Shown piece after piece: positions 1-8,100 of a stretch of 64,000 bases of DNA. This DNA comes from an uncultured Oscillospiraceae bacterium (GTDB taxonomy: Bacteria > Bacillota > Clostridia > Oscillospirales > Oscillospiraceae), in assembly GCA_910584835.1 (NCBI GenBank), contig CAJUEG010000004.1, positions 1-64,000 on the forward strand, read 5' to 3'. Position 1 is the first letter of the stretch, and each line of letters starts with the position of its first letter. The position numbers were made by a program, and so were the translations under genes. The notes under the pieces were generated by a model. The model made no database searches. It saw only the letters and a program-made list of their open reading frames with translations, and was not told the origin of the DNA.

Positions 1-224
1 CCATGGACGGGCTGGACGCCCTGCTGGCCACCGTCCAGATGCCCAGCGGCATCCCTGTGGCCACCGTGGCCATCAACGGGGCCAAGAACGCCGCCGTGCT
101 GGCCGCCCAGATCTTGGCGGTGTCCGACGACGAGCTGGCCGCCAGGCTGGACGGGGCCCGGGAAAAGATGGCGGAGCAGATCGCGGAAAAAGAGGCCAAA
201 TTACAGAAAGAATTAAACGCCTGA
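1..224 (+). CDS. purE: PurE, N5-CAIR mutase, C-terminal part only
   Basis: The last ~74 residues of 5-(carboxyamino)imidazole ribonucleotide mutase; the start lies before the window. The segment [20 protein letters not shown] is the conserved C-terminal part of class I PurE, followed by the usual helical tail ending KLQKELNA. PurE moves the carboxylate from N5 to C4 of CAIR, the step before SAICAR synthetase, and purC follows 22 bp later (counting to its likely ATG), so the two steps are adjacent on the message. Identification rests on this motif and on the operon context. Confidence 0.9.
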   Translation, partial: MDGLDALLATVQMPSGIPVATVAINGAKNAAVLAAQILAVSDDELAARLDGAREKMAEQIAEKEAKLQKELNA

Positions 225-246
225 CAGGATAGAAAGGATGATAACA

Positions 247-957
247 ATGAATAAAATCGAGCAGCTCTACGAAGGCAAGGCCAAAAAGGTATTCTCCACC
301 GAGGACCCCAACGTGGTCATCGTGTCCTACAAGGACGACGCCACCGCCTTTGACGGCCAGAAAAAGGGCACCATCACCGGCAAGGGGGCCATCAACAACC
401 AGATGACCAATTTCCTCATGCGCCAGCTGGAGAAGGCGGGCGTGCCCACCCACTTCGTGGAGGAGCTGAACGAGCGGGAGACCGCCGTGAAAAAGGTGTC
501 CATCGTCCCCCTGGAGGTGATCATCCGCAACATCTCCGCCGGCTCCTTCGCCAAGCGGTACGGCGTGGAGGAGGGCATCGTCTTTGACGCGCCCACCATC
601 GAGTTCTCCTATAAAAACGACGACCTCCACGACCCCCTCATCAACGACTACCACGCCGTGGCCCTGCACCTTGCCGCCTGGGAGGAGATCGAGCTCATCA
701 AGAAGTACGCCTTCCAAGTCAACGACTTCCTCAAGGCGGAGCTTGCCGCCTGCGGCGTCACCCTGGTGGACTTCAAGCTGGAGTTCGGCAAAACCGCTGA
801 CGGGACCATCGTGCTGGCCGACGAGATTTCTCCCGACACCTGCCGCTTCTGGGACTCCAAGACAGGCGAAAAGCTGGACAAGGACCGCTTCCGCCGGGAC
901 CTGGGCAACGTGGAGGGGGCCTATCAGGAGATGAGCCGCCGCCTGATGGGCAGGTAA
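247..957 (+). CDS. purC: PurC, SAICAR synthetase
   Basis: Phosphoribosylaminoimidazole-succinocarboxamide synthase, 236 aa, which joins aspartate to CAIR with ATP. The N-terminal [10 protein letters not shown] is the ATP-binding entry of the family, [15 protein letters not shown] follows in the middle, and [15 protein letters not shown] near residue 190 is the conserved SAICAR synthetase signature. Length is normal for the bacterial single-domain enzyme. An in-frame ATG lies at 238, but AAAGG at 233-237 has proper 9-nt spacing only to the ATG at 247, so the latter is chosen. Second gene of the purine operon. Confidence 0.96.
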   Translation: MNKIEQLYEGKAKKVFSTEDPNVVIVSYKDDATAFDGQKKGTITGKGAINNQMTNFLMRQLEKAGVPTHFVEELNERETAVKKVSIVPLEVIIRNISAGSFAKRYGVEEGIVFDAPTIEFSYKNDDLHDPLINDYHAVALHLAAWEEIELIKKYAFQVNDFLKAELAACGVTLVDFKLEFGKTADGTIVLADEISPDTCRFWDSKTGEKLDKDRFRRDLGNVEGAYQEMSRRLMGR

Positions 958-960
958 GCC

Positions 961-1107
961 ATGGACCTCGGCGTCATCGGCGGCCCGGACGGCCCCACCG
1001 TGTTCTTTTTCACAGGCGACCCCGTCGGCCTCATCCTCATGCTGCTCCTGTCTGCGGCGGCCATCGGCGGAATCATCTGGTTTTTCCTTCGCAAGCGTAA
1101 GAAATAA
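961..1107 (+). CDS. 48-aa single-pass membrane micropeptide in the pur operon
   Basis: A 48-codon frame begins 3 nt after the purC stop and ends 11 nt before purF. The N-terminal half contains IGGPDGPTVFFF, close to the GADGPTAIF motif I associate with beta subunits of sodium-translocating decarboxylases. A hydrophobic stretch of about 20 residues (PVGLILMLLLSAAAIGGIIWFF) and a positive tail RKRKK follow, so a single membrane helix with its C terminus inside is likely. The rest of a decarboxylase is absent, so this is not that enzyme. Function unknown. Placement, the motif and the topology argue for a real gene, although no strong ribosome site is seen and it may rely on coupling to purC. Confidence 0.7.
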   Translation: MDLGVIGGPDGPTVFFFTGDPVGLILMLLLSAAAIGGIIWFFLRKRKK

Positions 1108-1118
1108 GGAGGCTCTGT

Positions 1119-2540
1119 ATGGGCGGTTTTTTCGGCGCAATTTCCAAGCGCGACGTTTCCCTTGACATTTTCTTCGGCGTGGACTACCACTCCCACCTGG
1201 GCACCCGCCGGGGCGGCATGATTATCTACGATGAGCACGACGGCTTCCAGCGGCAGATCCACTCCATCGAAAACACCCCGTTCCGCACCAAGTTTGAAAA
1301 GGACCTTCACGAATTCCACGGCACCTCCGGCATCGGCTGCATCAGCGACACCGACCCCCAGCCCCTGCTGGTGCGCTCCCACCTGGGCGTGTACGCCATC
1401 TCCACCGTGGGCATCATCAACAACGCGGAGGAGCTGGTGGAGGACTATTTCAACGGCCACACCCGGCAGTTCATGGCCATGAGCTCCGGCAAGGTGAACT
1501 CCTGTGAGCTCACCGCTGCCCTCATCAACCAAAAGGACACCCTGGTGGACGGCATCCGCTATGCCCAGGAGGTCATCGACGGCTCGTCCACCATCCTCAT
1601 ACTCACCCCAGAGGGCATTGTGGCCGCCCGGGACAGGCTGGGCCGCCTGCCGGTGCTCATCGGTCAAAACGACGAGGGCTGCTGTGTATCCTTCGAGTCC
1701 TTCGCCTGCACCAAGGTGGGGTACGCAAACGCCTATGAGCTGGGTCCGGGCGAGATCGTCCGGGTCACCGCCGGCGGCTGGGAGACCCTGGCCCCCGCCG
1801 GGGACAAAATGCGCATCTGCGCCTTTTTGTGGACCTATTACGGCTACCCCAACTCCAATTACGAGGGGCAGAACGTGGAGGTCACCCGCTGCCGCAACGG
1901 GGAGATCATGGCCCGGGCGGAAAAGGCCAGGGGCGCCCTGCCCGACGTGGACTGGGTGGCTGGGGTGCCCGACTCCGGCGTTCCCCACGCCATCGGCTAC
2001 GCCAACGCCAGCGGCAAGCCCTTTGCCCGGCCCTTCGTGAAATACACTCCCACCTGGCCCCGCTCCTTCATGCCCGCCAATCAGGAGGTGCGCAATCAGG
2101 TGGCAAAAATGAAACAGATCCCCGTCCCCGAGCTGATCCAGGGCAAAAAACTGCTCTTTGTGGACGACTCCATCGTCCGGGGCACCCAGCTGCGGGAGAC
2201 GGTGAACTTCCTCTACGGCACGGGGGCGAAAGAGGTGCATATGCGCTCCGCCTGCCCCCCCATCATGTACGGCTGCAAATACCTGAACTTCTCCCGGAGC
2301 AACTCGTCCATGGAGCTGCTGACCCGAAAAACCATCCAGGAGCTGGAGGGGGACGATGGCCAGGAGCATCTGGAGGAGTACGCCGACTCCTCCACCCGGC
2401 GGGGCCGGTGCATGCTGAAGGCCATCTGCGAGAAGCTGGGCTTCGACTCGCTGGGCTATCAGTCTCTGGACGGGCTGCTGGAGGCCATCGGCATCGACAA
2501 GGACAAAATCTGCACCTACTGCTGGACAGGAAAAGAATAA
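1119..2540 (+). CDS. purF: PurF-family amidophosphoribosyltransferase lacking the Cys nucleophile
   Basis: 473 aa. N-terminal class II glutamine amidotransferase-like fold (NYHSHLGTRRGGM-type motif, here DYHSHLGTRRGGM, near residue 24) and a C-terminal PRTase domain with the PRPP loop LLFVDDSIVRGTQ near residue 350. The first step of purine synthesis makes phosphoribosylamine from PRPP. Classical PurF starts MCG, with Cys as the N-terminal nucleophile after Met removal; here the start is MGGFFGAI, so the nucleophile is absent. The C terminus CTYCWTGKE resembles the Cys ligands of the Fe-S cluster in Bacillus-type PurF. It may use free ammonia or a partner glutaminase (inference). AAGGAGG lies at 1106-1112, about 6 nt before the start. 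Confidence 0.9.
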   Translation: MGGFFGAISKRDVSLDIFFGVDYHSHLGTRRGGMIIYDEHDGFQRQIHSIENTPFRTKFEKDLHEFHGTSGIGCISDTDPQPLLVRSHLGVYAISTVGIINNAEELVEDYFNGHTRQFMAMSSGKVNSCELTAALINQKDTLVDGIRYAQEVIDGSSTILILTPEGIVAARDRLGRLPVLIGQNDEGCCVSFESFACTKVGYANAYELGPGEIVRVTAGGWETLAPAGDKMRICAFLWTYYGYPNSNYEGQNVEVTRCRNGEIMARAEKARGALPDVDWVAGVPDSGVPHAIGYANASGKPFARPFVKYTPTWPRSFMPANQEVRNQVAKMKQIPVPELIQGKKLLFVDDSIVRGTQLRETVNFLYGTGAKEVHMRSACPPIMYGCKYLNFSRSNSSMELLTRKTIQELEGDDGQEHLEEYADSSTRRGRCMLKAICEKLGFDSLGYQSLDGLLEAIGIDKDKICTYCWTGKE

Positions 2541-2563
2541 TGTTTGAAAAGGAGACGGCAGCC

Positions 2564-2830
2564 ATGGTCGAGTCAAGATGCGGCATCCTGTGCGGCCAGT
2601 GCAAATACCGGGAGCAGGTGGGCTGCACCGGCTGCGTCAACATCGACAAGCCCTTCTGGGGGGACGCCTGTCCCGTCAAATCCTGCAGCGAAGGAAAAAA
2701 GCATATCCACTGCGGGCAGTGCGAGGCCTTCCCCTGCCAGCTTTTGAACCAGTTCGCCTATGATGAAAAGCAGGGCGACGGCGGCAGGCGCATTGAGCAG
2801 TGCAAATCGTGGAAAGGACTGGAATCATGA
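2564..2830 (+). CDS. DUF3795-type small cysteine-rich protein
   Basis: 88 aa with repeated CxxC pairs (CGILCGQCKYREQVGCTGC, then CPVKSC, then HCGQCEAFPC), the layout of DUF3795 proteins thought to bind zinc or an Fe-S centre. The start at 2564 is chosen because GGAG at 2551-2554 has 9-nt spacing; an upstream in-frame ATG at 2540 overlaps the purF stop but lacks a site. The stop overlaps the purM start (ATGA at 2827-2830), so it is co-translated with purine genes. Function unknown; it could serve redox or metal needs of the Fe-S-type PurF (inference only). Confidence 0.8.
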   Translation: MVESRCGILCGQCKYREQVGCTGCVNIDKPFWGDACPVKSCSEGKKHIHCGQCEAFPCQLLNQFAYDEKQGDGGRRIEQCKSWKGLES

Positions 2831-3864
2831 ACAACTCCCATTCCCAATCTTACGCCGCCGCCGGGGTGGACATCGAGGCGGGGTATAAGGGCGTCCAGCT
2901 GATGAAAAGGCACGTGGAGCGCACCGTGATCCCCGGCGTGGTCAGCGGCATCGGCGGCTTCGGCGGCCTGTTCGCCCCCGACGTGTCCGGCATGAAGGAG
3001 CCCATCCTGGTGTCCGGCACCGACGGCGTGGGCACCAAAATCCGGGTGGCCCAGCTGATGGACAAGCATGACACCATCGGCATCGACTGCGTGGCCATGT
3101 GCGTCAACGACATCATCTGCTGCGGGGCCCGTCCCCTCTTCTTCCTGGACTACATCGCCATCGGCAAAAACGAGGCGGAAAAAGTCGCCTCCATCGTCTC
3201 CGGCGTGGCGGAGGGCTGCATCCAGGCGGGCTGCGCCCTCATCGGCGGCGAGACCGCCGAGCACCCCGGCGTCATGGCCCCGGACGACTACGACCTGGCG
3301 GGCTTCGCTGTGGGCATCGTGGACCGGGAAAAGATGATTGACCCATCCATGGTGAAGGCAGGGGACGTGATCCTCTCCCTGGACTCCAGCGGCCTGCACT
3401 CCAACGGTTTCTCCCTGGTGCGCAAGGTGCTGGACGTGGAGCATGCCAGGCTGGGTGAGTGGAGCGAGGAGCTGAGCGGCGAGTTGGGCGGCAGCCTGCT
3501 CCAGCCCACCAAAATTTACGTCAAGCCCGTGCTGGCCGCCATGGAGGCCGCCCGGGTCCACGGCGTCAGCCACATCACCGGCGGCGGGTTCTATGAGAAC
3601 ATCCCCCGCTGCCTGCCCAAGGGCATGACCGCCAAGATCGACAAGTCCGCCCTCAAGATCCCCCCCATCTTCTCCCTGCTCCAAAAGAAGGGGGATATCC
3701 CCGAGCGGGACATGTTCAACACCTTCAACATGGGCACCGGCATGGCGCTCATCGTGGACAAAAACGACGCGGATAAGGCCCGGGACCTCCTCCTCAGCGC
3801 GGGACAGGCTTCCCGCGTCATCGGCGAGGTGGTCCCCGGCGGCGGGGGCGTGGAGCTGCTATGA
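2827..3864 (+). CDS. purM: PurM, AIR synthetase
   Basis: Phosphoribosylformylglycinamidine cyclo-ligase, 345 aa, which closes the imidazole ring of FGAM with ATP. SYAAAGVDIEAGYKGV at the N terminus, VSGTDGVGTKI and DCVAMCVNDIICCGA are PurM hallmarks; GGGFYENIPRCLP and FNMGTGM lie in the C-terminal half. The start codon overlaps the DUF3795 stop and the stop overlaps purN, both as ATGA, implying translational coupling on both sides. An alternative start 9 codons upstream lies inside the previous gene and is not needed. Confidence 0.96.
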   Translation: MNNSHSQSYAAAGVDIEAGYKGVQLMKRHVERTVIPGVVSGIGGFGGLFAPDVSGMKEPILVSGTDGVGTKIRVAQLMDKHDTIGIDCVAMCVNDIICCGARPLFFLDYIAIGKNEAEKVASIVSGVAEGCIQAGCALIGGETAEHPGVMAPDDYDLAGFAVGIVDREKMIDPSMVKAGDVILSLDSSGLHSNGFSLVRKVLDVEHARLGEWSEELSGELGGSLLQPTKIYVKPVLAAMEAARVHGVSHITGGGFYENIPRCLPKGMTAKIDKSALKIPPIFSLLQKKGDIPERDMFNTFNMGTGMALIVDKNDADKARDLLLSAGQASRVIGEVVPGGGGVELL

Positions 3865-4523
3865 GCGTGAGGCGCATCGCCGTGCTGGTGTCCGGCGGGG
3901 GCACCAACCTCCAGGCCCTCATCGACGCCCAGCGCCGGGGGGAGATCATCAACGGGGAGATCGCCGCCGTCATCGCCTCCAAGCCGGGCGTATACGCCCT
4001 GGAGCGGGCACGCCGGGCGGGCATCCCCGGCCATGTGGTGGCACGCCGCGACTACCCCTCCAGCCAGGCCATGACCATCGCCCTGGTGGACAAGCTGAAA
4101 AGCCTGGATATCGACCTGGTGGTGCTGGCGGGGTTCATGGTCATCCTCACCGGGGAGATGGTACAGGCCTACCCCAACGCCATTCTCAACGTCCACCCCG
4201 CCCTCATCCCCTCCTTCTGCGGGGAGGGGTACTACGGCCTCCACGTCCACGAAAAGGCGCTGGAGTACGGGGTGAAGGTGTCCGGCGCCACCGTCCATTT
4301 CGTCAGCGAGGAGTGCGACGGCGGGCCCATCGTGCTGCAAAAGGCGGTGGCGGTGGAGGAGAACGACACCCCGGAGACCCTCCAGCGCCGCATTATGGAA
4401 CAGGCGGAGTGGGTGATCCTCCCCCGGGCGGTGTCCCTGTTCTGCCAGGGGCGGCTGAAGGTGGAGGGCCGCACCGTTCGGATTTTGAAGCCGCTGAATC
4501 TATCAAAGGAGTGTCTGCAATGA
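3861..4523 (+). CDS. purN: PurN, GAR formyltransferase
   Basis: Phosphoribosylglycinamide formyltransferase, 220 aa, using 10-formyl-THF to formylate GAR. RIAVLVSGGGTNLQALID is the N-terminal nucleotide-binding loop. ILNVHPALIPSF carries the catalytic Asn and His, and SEECDGGPIV the catalytic Asp. Family length is typical. ATGA overlaps both with purM upstream and with the IMP cyclohydrolase downstream. Confidence 0.96.
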   Translation: MSVRRIAVLVSGGGTNLQALIDAQRRGEIINGEIAAVIASKPGVYALERARRAGIPGHVVARRDYPSSQAMTIALVDKLKSLDIDLVVLAGFMVILTGEMVQAYPNAILNVHPALIPSFCGEGYYGLHVHEKALEYGVKVSGATVHFVSEECDGGPIVLQKAVAVEENDTPETLQRRIMEQAEWVILPRAVSLFCQGRLKVEGRTVRILKPLNLSKECLQ

Positions 4524-5224
4524 TCGACATGACCGCGTATTTACAGAGCAACCCCTACCCCGGCCGGGGCATCATGCTGGGCCGCTCCGCCGACGGCAGA
4601 AGCGCCGTTATCGCCTATTTCATCATGGGCCGCAGCGAGAACAGCCGCAACCGGGTATTTGAGGAGACGGAGGACGGCATCCGCACCCGCGCCTTTGACG
4701 AGAGCAAGATGACCGACCCCTCCCTCATCATCTACCACCCGGTGCGGCGGCTGGACAGCGGGATCACCATCGTCACCAACGGCGACCAGACCGACACCAT
4801 CCGGGACGGCATCCTGGCGGGCCACTGCTACCGCCACGCCCTGCACACCCGCACCTTTGAGCCCGACGGCCCCAACTACACCCCCCGCATCTCCGGCGTG
4901 GTGAAGCCCGACGGCAGCTATGCCCTGTCCATCCTCAAAAGCCTGGACGGCGACTCCTCCTGCGCCTGCCGGTACTTCTACGAATACGATGCTCCCAAGG
5001 CGGGGATGGGCCACTTCATCCACACCTATGAGCGGGACGGCGACCCCCTGCCCTCCTTTGAGGGGGAGCCCCGGCGGATGGCAATCACCGCCCCCGACGC
5101 GGAGACGCTGGCGGGCGACCTGTGGCTGGCGCTGAACGATGATAACAAGGTGTCGCTGTTTGTGCGGTATATCGACCTGGAAACCGGGGACGACGAGACG
5201 TCCATCATTAACAAGCACTGGTGA
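4520..5224 (+). CDS. purO: PurO-type IMP cyclohydrolase
   Basis: 234 aa, matching the stand-alone IMP cyclohydrolase family first known from archaea (Pfam IMP_cyclohyd). NPYPGRGIMLG near the start, AYFIMGRSENSRNRVF at residues ~30-46, and TNGDQTDTIRDGI are the conserved blocks. It closes FAICAR to IMP. It replaces the N-terminal cyclohydrolase half of bifunctional PurH, which is missing from the transformylase encoded at 5439. The start overlaps the purN stop by ATGA, with AAAGGAG at 4505-4511 as its own ribosome site. Confidence 0.9.
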   Translation: MIDMTAYLQSNPYPGRGIMLGRSADGRSAVIAYFIMGRSENSRNRVFEETEDGIRTRAFDESKMTDPSLIIYHPVRRLDSGITIVTNGDQTDTIRDGILAGHCYRHALHTRTFEPDGPNYTPRISGVVKPDGSYALSILKSLDGDSSCACRYFYEYDAPKAGMGHFIHTYERDGDPLPSFEGEPRRMAITAPDAETLAGDLWLALNDDNKVSLFVRYIDLETGDDETSIINKHW

Positions 5225-5236
5225 ATGGAGGGGACT

Positions 5237-5323
5237 ATGCATCCGCTCATTTTATTGGTGCTAGGCGCTATATTCCTTGTATTAGGCGCTAAGGCGTTAA
5301 TCAATGATAGTAAACGAAAATAA
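5237..5323 (+). CDS. 28-aa hydrophobic micropeptide
   Basis: A 28-codon frame, MHPLILLVLGAIFLVLGAKA followed by LINDSKRK, preceded by GGAGGGG at 5227-5233 with good spacing. It reads as one membrane helix with a basic tail and sits 12 nt after the IMP cyclohydrolase stop, in the longest gap of the purine operon. It is clearly AT-richer than its neighbours (TTA, ATA and GTA codons), which suggests a different history. No function is recognised. The strong ribosome site is the main reason to call it. Confidence 0.55.
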   Translation: MHPLILLVLGAIFLVLGAKALINDSKRK

Positions 5324-5438
5324 AGCCCTGCGTTCCGATCTCTAGTTTACAGGAGAGGAATAAATATCGATGAATGCGATCTTTATGCACCTGGTAGACA
5401 AAAATGGATCGGGAGCAAAATAACTGGGAGGTTTGAAT
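5324..5438 (+). other. AT-rich spacer with possible 17-codon leader
   Basis: The gap between the micropeptide and the transformylase is unusually AT-rich for this operon. It holds AGGAGAGG at 5351-5358 and a 17-codon frame at 5370-5423 (MNAIFMHLVDKNGSGAK), ending shortly before the GGGAGG of the next gene. It could be a leader peptide or simply inserted DNA. Nothing in it is recognised with confidence. Confidence 0.25.
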
Positions 5439-6611
5439 ATGACCGAGCTGGAGCTGAAATACGGCTGCAACCCCAACCAAAAGCCCGCCCGCATCTTCAT
5501 GGAGCAGGGCGAGCTGCCCCTCACCGTCCTCAACGGCAAGCCGGGCTACATCAACTTCATGGACGCGCTGAACTCCTGGCAGCTGGTGAAGGCGCTGAAA
5601 GCCGCCACCGGCCAGCCCGCCGCCGCCTCCTTCAAGCACGTCTCCCCCGCCGGGGCCGCCCTGGGCCTGCCCCTGTCCGAGGTAGAACGGCAAATCTACT
5701 TCGCCCCCGAGGGGGACCTCTCCCCCATCGCCTGCGCCTATATCCGGGCGAGGGGGGCCGACCGGCTTTGCTCCTACGGCGACTGGGCGGCGCTGAGCGA
5801 CGTGTGCGACGGGGACACCGCCCGCTATCTGGCCCTGGAGGTGTCCGACGGCGTGATCGCCCCGGGGTACACCGACGAGGCGCTGGCCATCCTGAAAACC
5901 AAGCGCAAGGGCGGCTATAACGTGGTAAAAATCGACCCGGACTATGTCCCCGCCCCGGTGGAACGCCGCAATATCTTCGGCATCACCTTCGAGCAGGGCT
6001 ACAACGACCTGGCCATCGACGAAAAAATGCTGGAGAACATTGTCACCGCCAACAAGGAGCTGCCCCAGGCGGCAAAGCACGACATGCTCCTCTCCCTCAT
6101 CACCCTGAAATACACCCAGTCCAACTCGGTGTGCTACGTGAAGGACGGACAGACCCTTGGCGTGGGCGCGGGCCAGCAGAGCCGCATCCACTGCACCAGG
6201 CTGGCCGGGAACAAGGCGGACACCTGGTGGCTGCGCCAGCACCCCAAGGTGCTGGGCCTCCAATTCGTGGACGGCATCCGCCGCCCCGACCGGGACAACG
6301 CCATCGACATCTACATCTCCGACGAGCACGACGACGTGCTGGCCGGCGGCGTGTGGCAGAACACCTTCAAGGTGCGCCCCGAGGCGCTCACCGAGGCGGA
6401 AAAGAAGGAGTGGATTTCCAAGCAGTCCGGGGTGACCGTGGGCTCCGACGCCTTCTTCCCCTTCGGCGACAACGTGGAGCGGGCCTTCAAGTCGGGCGTG
6501 AAGTATATCGCCCAGCCCGGCGGCTCCATCCGGGACGACCACGTCATCGCCACCGCCGACAGGCACGGCATGGTGATGGCCTTCACCGGCGTCCGGCTGT
6601 TCCACCATTGA
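5439..6611 (+). CDS. purH: AICAR transformylase (stand-alone PurH C-domain)
   Basis: 390 aa phosphoribosylaminoimidazolecarboxamide formyltransferase. ELKYGCNPNQKPA at the start and SFKHVSPAGAA near residue 68 (the Lys-His pair of the AICARFT active site) identify it, with SNSVCYVKDGQTLGVGAGQQSR further on. The MGS-like cyclohydrolase domain that precedes this region in bifunctional PurH is absent, matching the separate PurO-type enzyme at 4520. The ATG at 5439 is chosen over the TTG at 5433 because GGGAGG at 5426-5431 fits it with 7-nt spacing. Confidence 0.93.
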   Translation: MTELELKYGCNPNQKPARIFMEQGELPLTVLNGKPGYINFMDALNSWQLVKALKAATGQPAAASFKHVSPAGAALGLPLSEVERQIYFAPEGDLSPIACAYIRARGADRLCSYGDWAALSDVCDGDTARYLALEVSDGVIAPGYTDEALAILKTKRKGGYNVVKIDPDYVPAPVERRNIFGITFEQGYNDLAIDEKMLENIVTANKELPQAAKHDMLLSLITLKYTQSNSVCYVKDGQTLGVGAGQQSRIHCTRLAGNKADTWWLRQHPKVLGLQFVDGIRRPDRDNAIDIYISDEHDDVLAGGVWQNTFKVRPEALTEAEKKEWISKQSGVTVGSDAFFPFGDNVERAFKSGVKYIAQPGGSIRDDHVIATADRHGMVMAFTGVRLFHH

Positions 6612-6613
6612 GC

Positions 6614-6847
6614 ATGGACGATCAGGAGCGGCTGGCCGCCTTTGAGCGGATGCTGGCGGACGTGCAGACGAATTATGCCGAGCTTGTGGCCCGGATGGAC
6701 AAGCTCAAGGCGGAAAAGAAGGAGAAATCCGCCACCTTCCGGCAGTATTGGAGCAATAAAATGACCTGCCAGTATATGCTGTCCATGTACCGGCAATACG
6801 GGCTGCTCACGGACGCGGCCCGGGAAAACGAGGGTGACAACGTATGA
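6614..6847 (+). CDS. 77-aa unknown between purH and purD
   Basis: Starts 2 nt after purH and overlaps purD by ATGA. The protein is charged and mainly helical, with a heptad-like segment (residues ~1-40, QERLAAFERMLADVQTNYAE onward) followed by KSATFRQYWSNKMTCQYMLSMYRQYG. No signal peptide or membrane segment. The tight placement between two purine genes implies co-translation. No homologous family is recognised; a small structural or regulatory partner of the pathway is possible but unsupported. Confidence 0.7.
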   Translation: MDDQERLAAFERMLADVQTNYAELVARMDKLKAEKKEKSATFRQYWSNKMTCQYMLSMYRQYGLLTDAARENEGDNV

Positions 6848-8100
6848 AAGTTTTAGTGGTAGGTTCCGGCGGCCGGGAGCACGCCATCTGCTGGAAACTG
6901 GCCCAGTCGTCAAAAGTGACGGAGCTGTACTGCGCCCCCGGCAACGCGGGCATCGCCCAGGCGGCCAAATGCGTGGGCATCAAGGCCACCGACGTGGACG
7001 GCATGGTACAGTGGGCCAGGGAAAACGCCATGGACTTCGTGGTGGTGGCCCCGGACGACCCTCTGGCCCTGGGCATGGTGGATGCGCTGGAGGGGGCGGG
7101 CATACCCGCCTTCGGCCCCCGGAAAAACGCCGCCGTCATCGAGGCCAGCAAGGCGTTCTCCAAGGAGCTGATGAAGAAATACCGCATCCCCACCGCAAAA
7201 TATGAGACCTTCACCGAGCTGGACAAGGCCCTCCGCTACATCGAGGAACAGGGCGCGCCCATCGTGGTCAAGGCGGACGGGCTGGCCCTGGGCAAGGGGG
7301 TGGTGGTGGCCGCCACTGTAGAGGAGGCCAAGACCGCCGCCCGGGAGATGATGGAGGACAAGAAGTTCGGCGAATCCGGCTCCACGGTGGTCATTGAGGA
7401 GTGCATGACCGGCCCGGAGGTGACGGTGCTGGCCTTTGCCGACGGCGAGCACGTGCGCACCATGCCCGCCAGCCAGGACCACAAGCGGGCCTATGACGGC
7501 AATAAAGGCCCCAACACCGGCGGCATGGGGGCCATCTCCCCCCCGCCCCAGTACACGCCGGACATCGCCCAGCGGTGCATGGACGAGATTTTTCTGCCCA
7601 CGATCAAAGCGCTCAAGGCGGAGGGCCGGCCCTTCCACGGCGTGATCTACTTCGGCCTGATGCTCACCCCGGGCGGCCCCAAGGTGGTGGAGTACAACGC
7701 CCGCTTCGGCGACCCGGAGTGCCAGGCGGTGCTGTCCCTGCTGGACAGCGATTTGATGGACATTTTCACCGCCTGCCGGGAGGGGACGCTGGACAAGCTG
7801 GACATTCGCTGGAAGGACCAGGCCTCCTGCTGCCTGGTGCTGGCCTCCGGCGGCTACCCGCTGGACTACAAGAAGGGCTGCCCCATCTCCGGGCTGGAGG
7901 AGGCGGGCAGGAGCGCCGTGGTGTTCCACGCGGGGACCGCCGAAAAAGACGGGCAGATCGTCACCAACGGCGGGCGGGTTTTAGGCGTCACCGCCCTGGG
8001 GGACACCCTGGACGAGGCCATTGCCAACGCCTACCAGGCCGCCGCGCCCATCTCCTTTACGGACATGCACCTGCGCCATGACATTGGCCGGGCATTCTGA
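6844..8100 (+). CDS. purD: PurD, GAR synthetase
   Basis: Phosphoribosylamine-glycine ligase, 418 aa, ATP-grasp enzyme that adds glycine to phosphoribosylamine. MKVLVVGSGGREHAICWKL is the N-terminal signature, APDDPLALGMVDAL and KADGLALGKGV belong to the ATP-grasp region, and the signature block around FGDPECQAVL near residue 288 binds metal. Last gene of the operon; AIR/CAIR steps purK, purL and purB are not in the window. Confidence 0.97.
   Translation: MKVLVVGSGGREHAICWKLAQSSKVTELYCAPGNAGIAQAAKCVGIKATDVDGMVQWARENAMDFVVVAPDDPLALGMVDALEGAGIPAFGPRKNAAVIEASKAFSKELMKKYRIPTAKYETFTELDKALRYIEEQGAPIVVKADGLALGKGVVVAATVEEAKTAAREMMEDKKFGESGSTVVIEECMTGPEVTVLAFADGEHVRTMPASQDHKRAYDGNKGPNTGGMGAISPPPQYTPDIAQRCMDEIFLPTIKALKAEGRPFHGVIYFGLMLTPGGPKVVEYNARFGDPECQAVLSLLDSDLMDIFTACREGTLDKLDIRWKDQASCCLVLASGGYPLDYKKGCPISGLEEAGRSAVVFHAGTAEKDGQIVTNGGRVLGVTALGDTLDEAIANAYQAAAPISFTDMHLRHDIGRAF

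Noticed and set aside
116..125. Gly/Ser loop GGGSGKS of the 1003-aa island protein as a Walker A motif (residue numbers)
   Set aside because: Context ASGGGSGKSRFIVFTLIG could bind phosphate, but there is no matching Walker B and the loop follows an acidic linker; too weak to call an ATPase, though worth a structural check.
961..1107. Calling the micropeptide a sodium-translocating decarboxylase beta subunit
   Set aside because: Only the short GxDGPT motif is shared; the transporter's many helices are absent.
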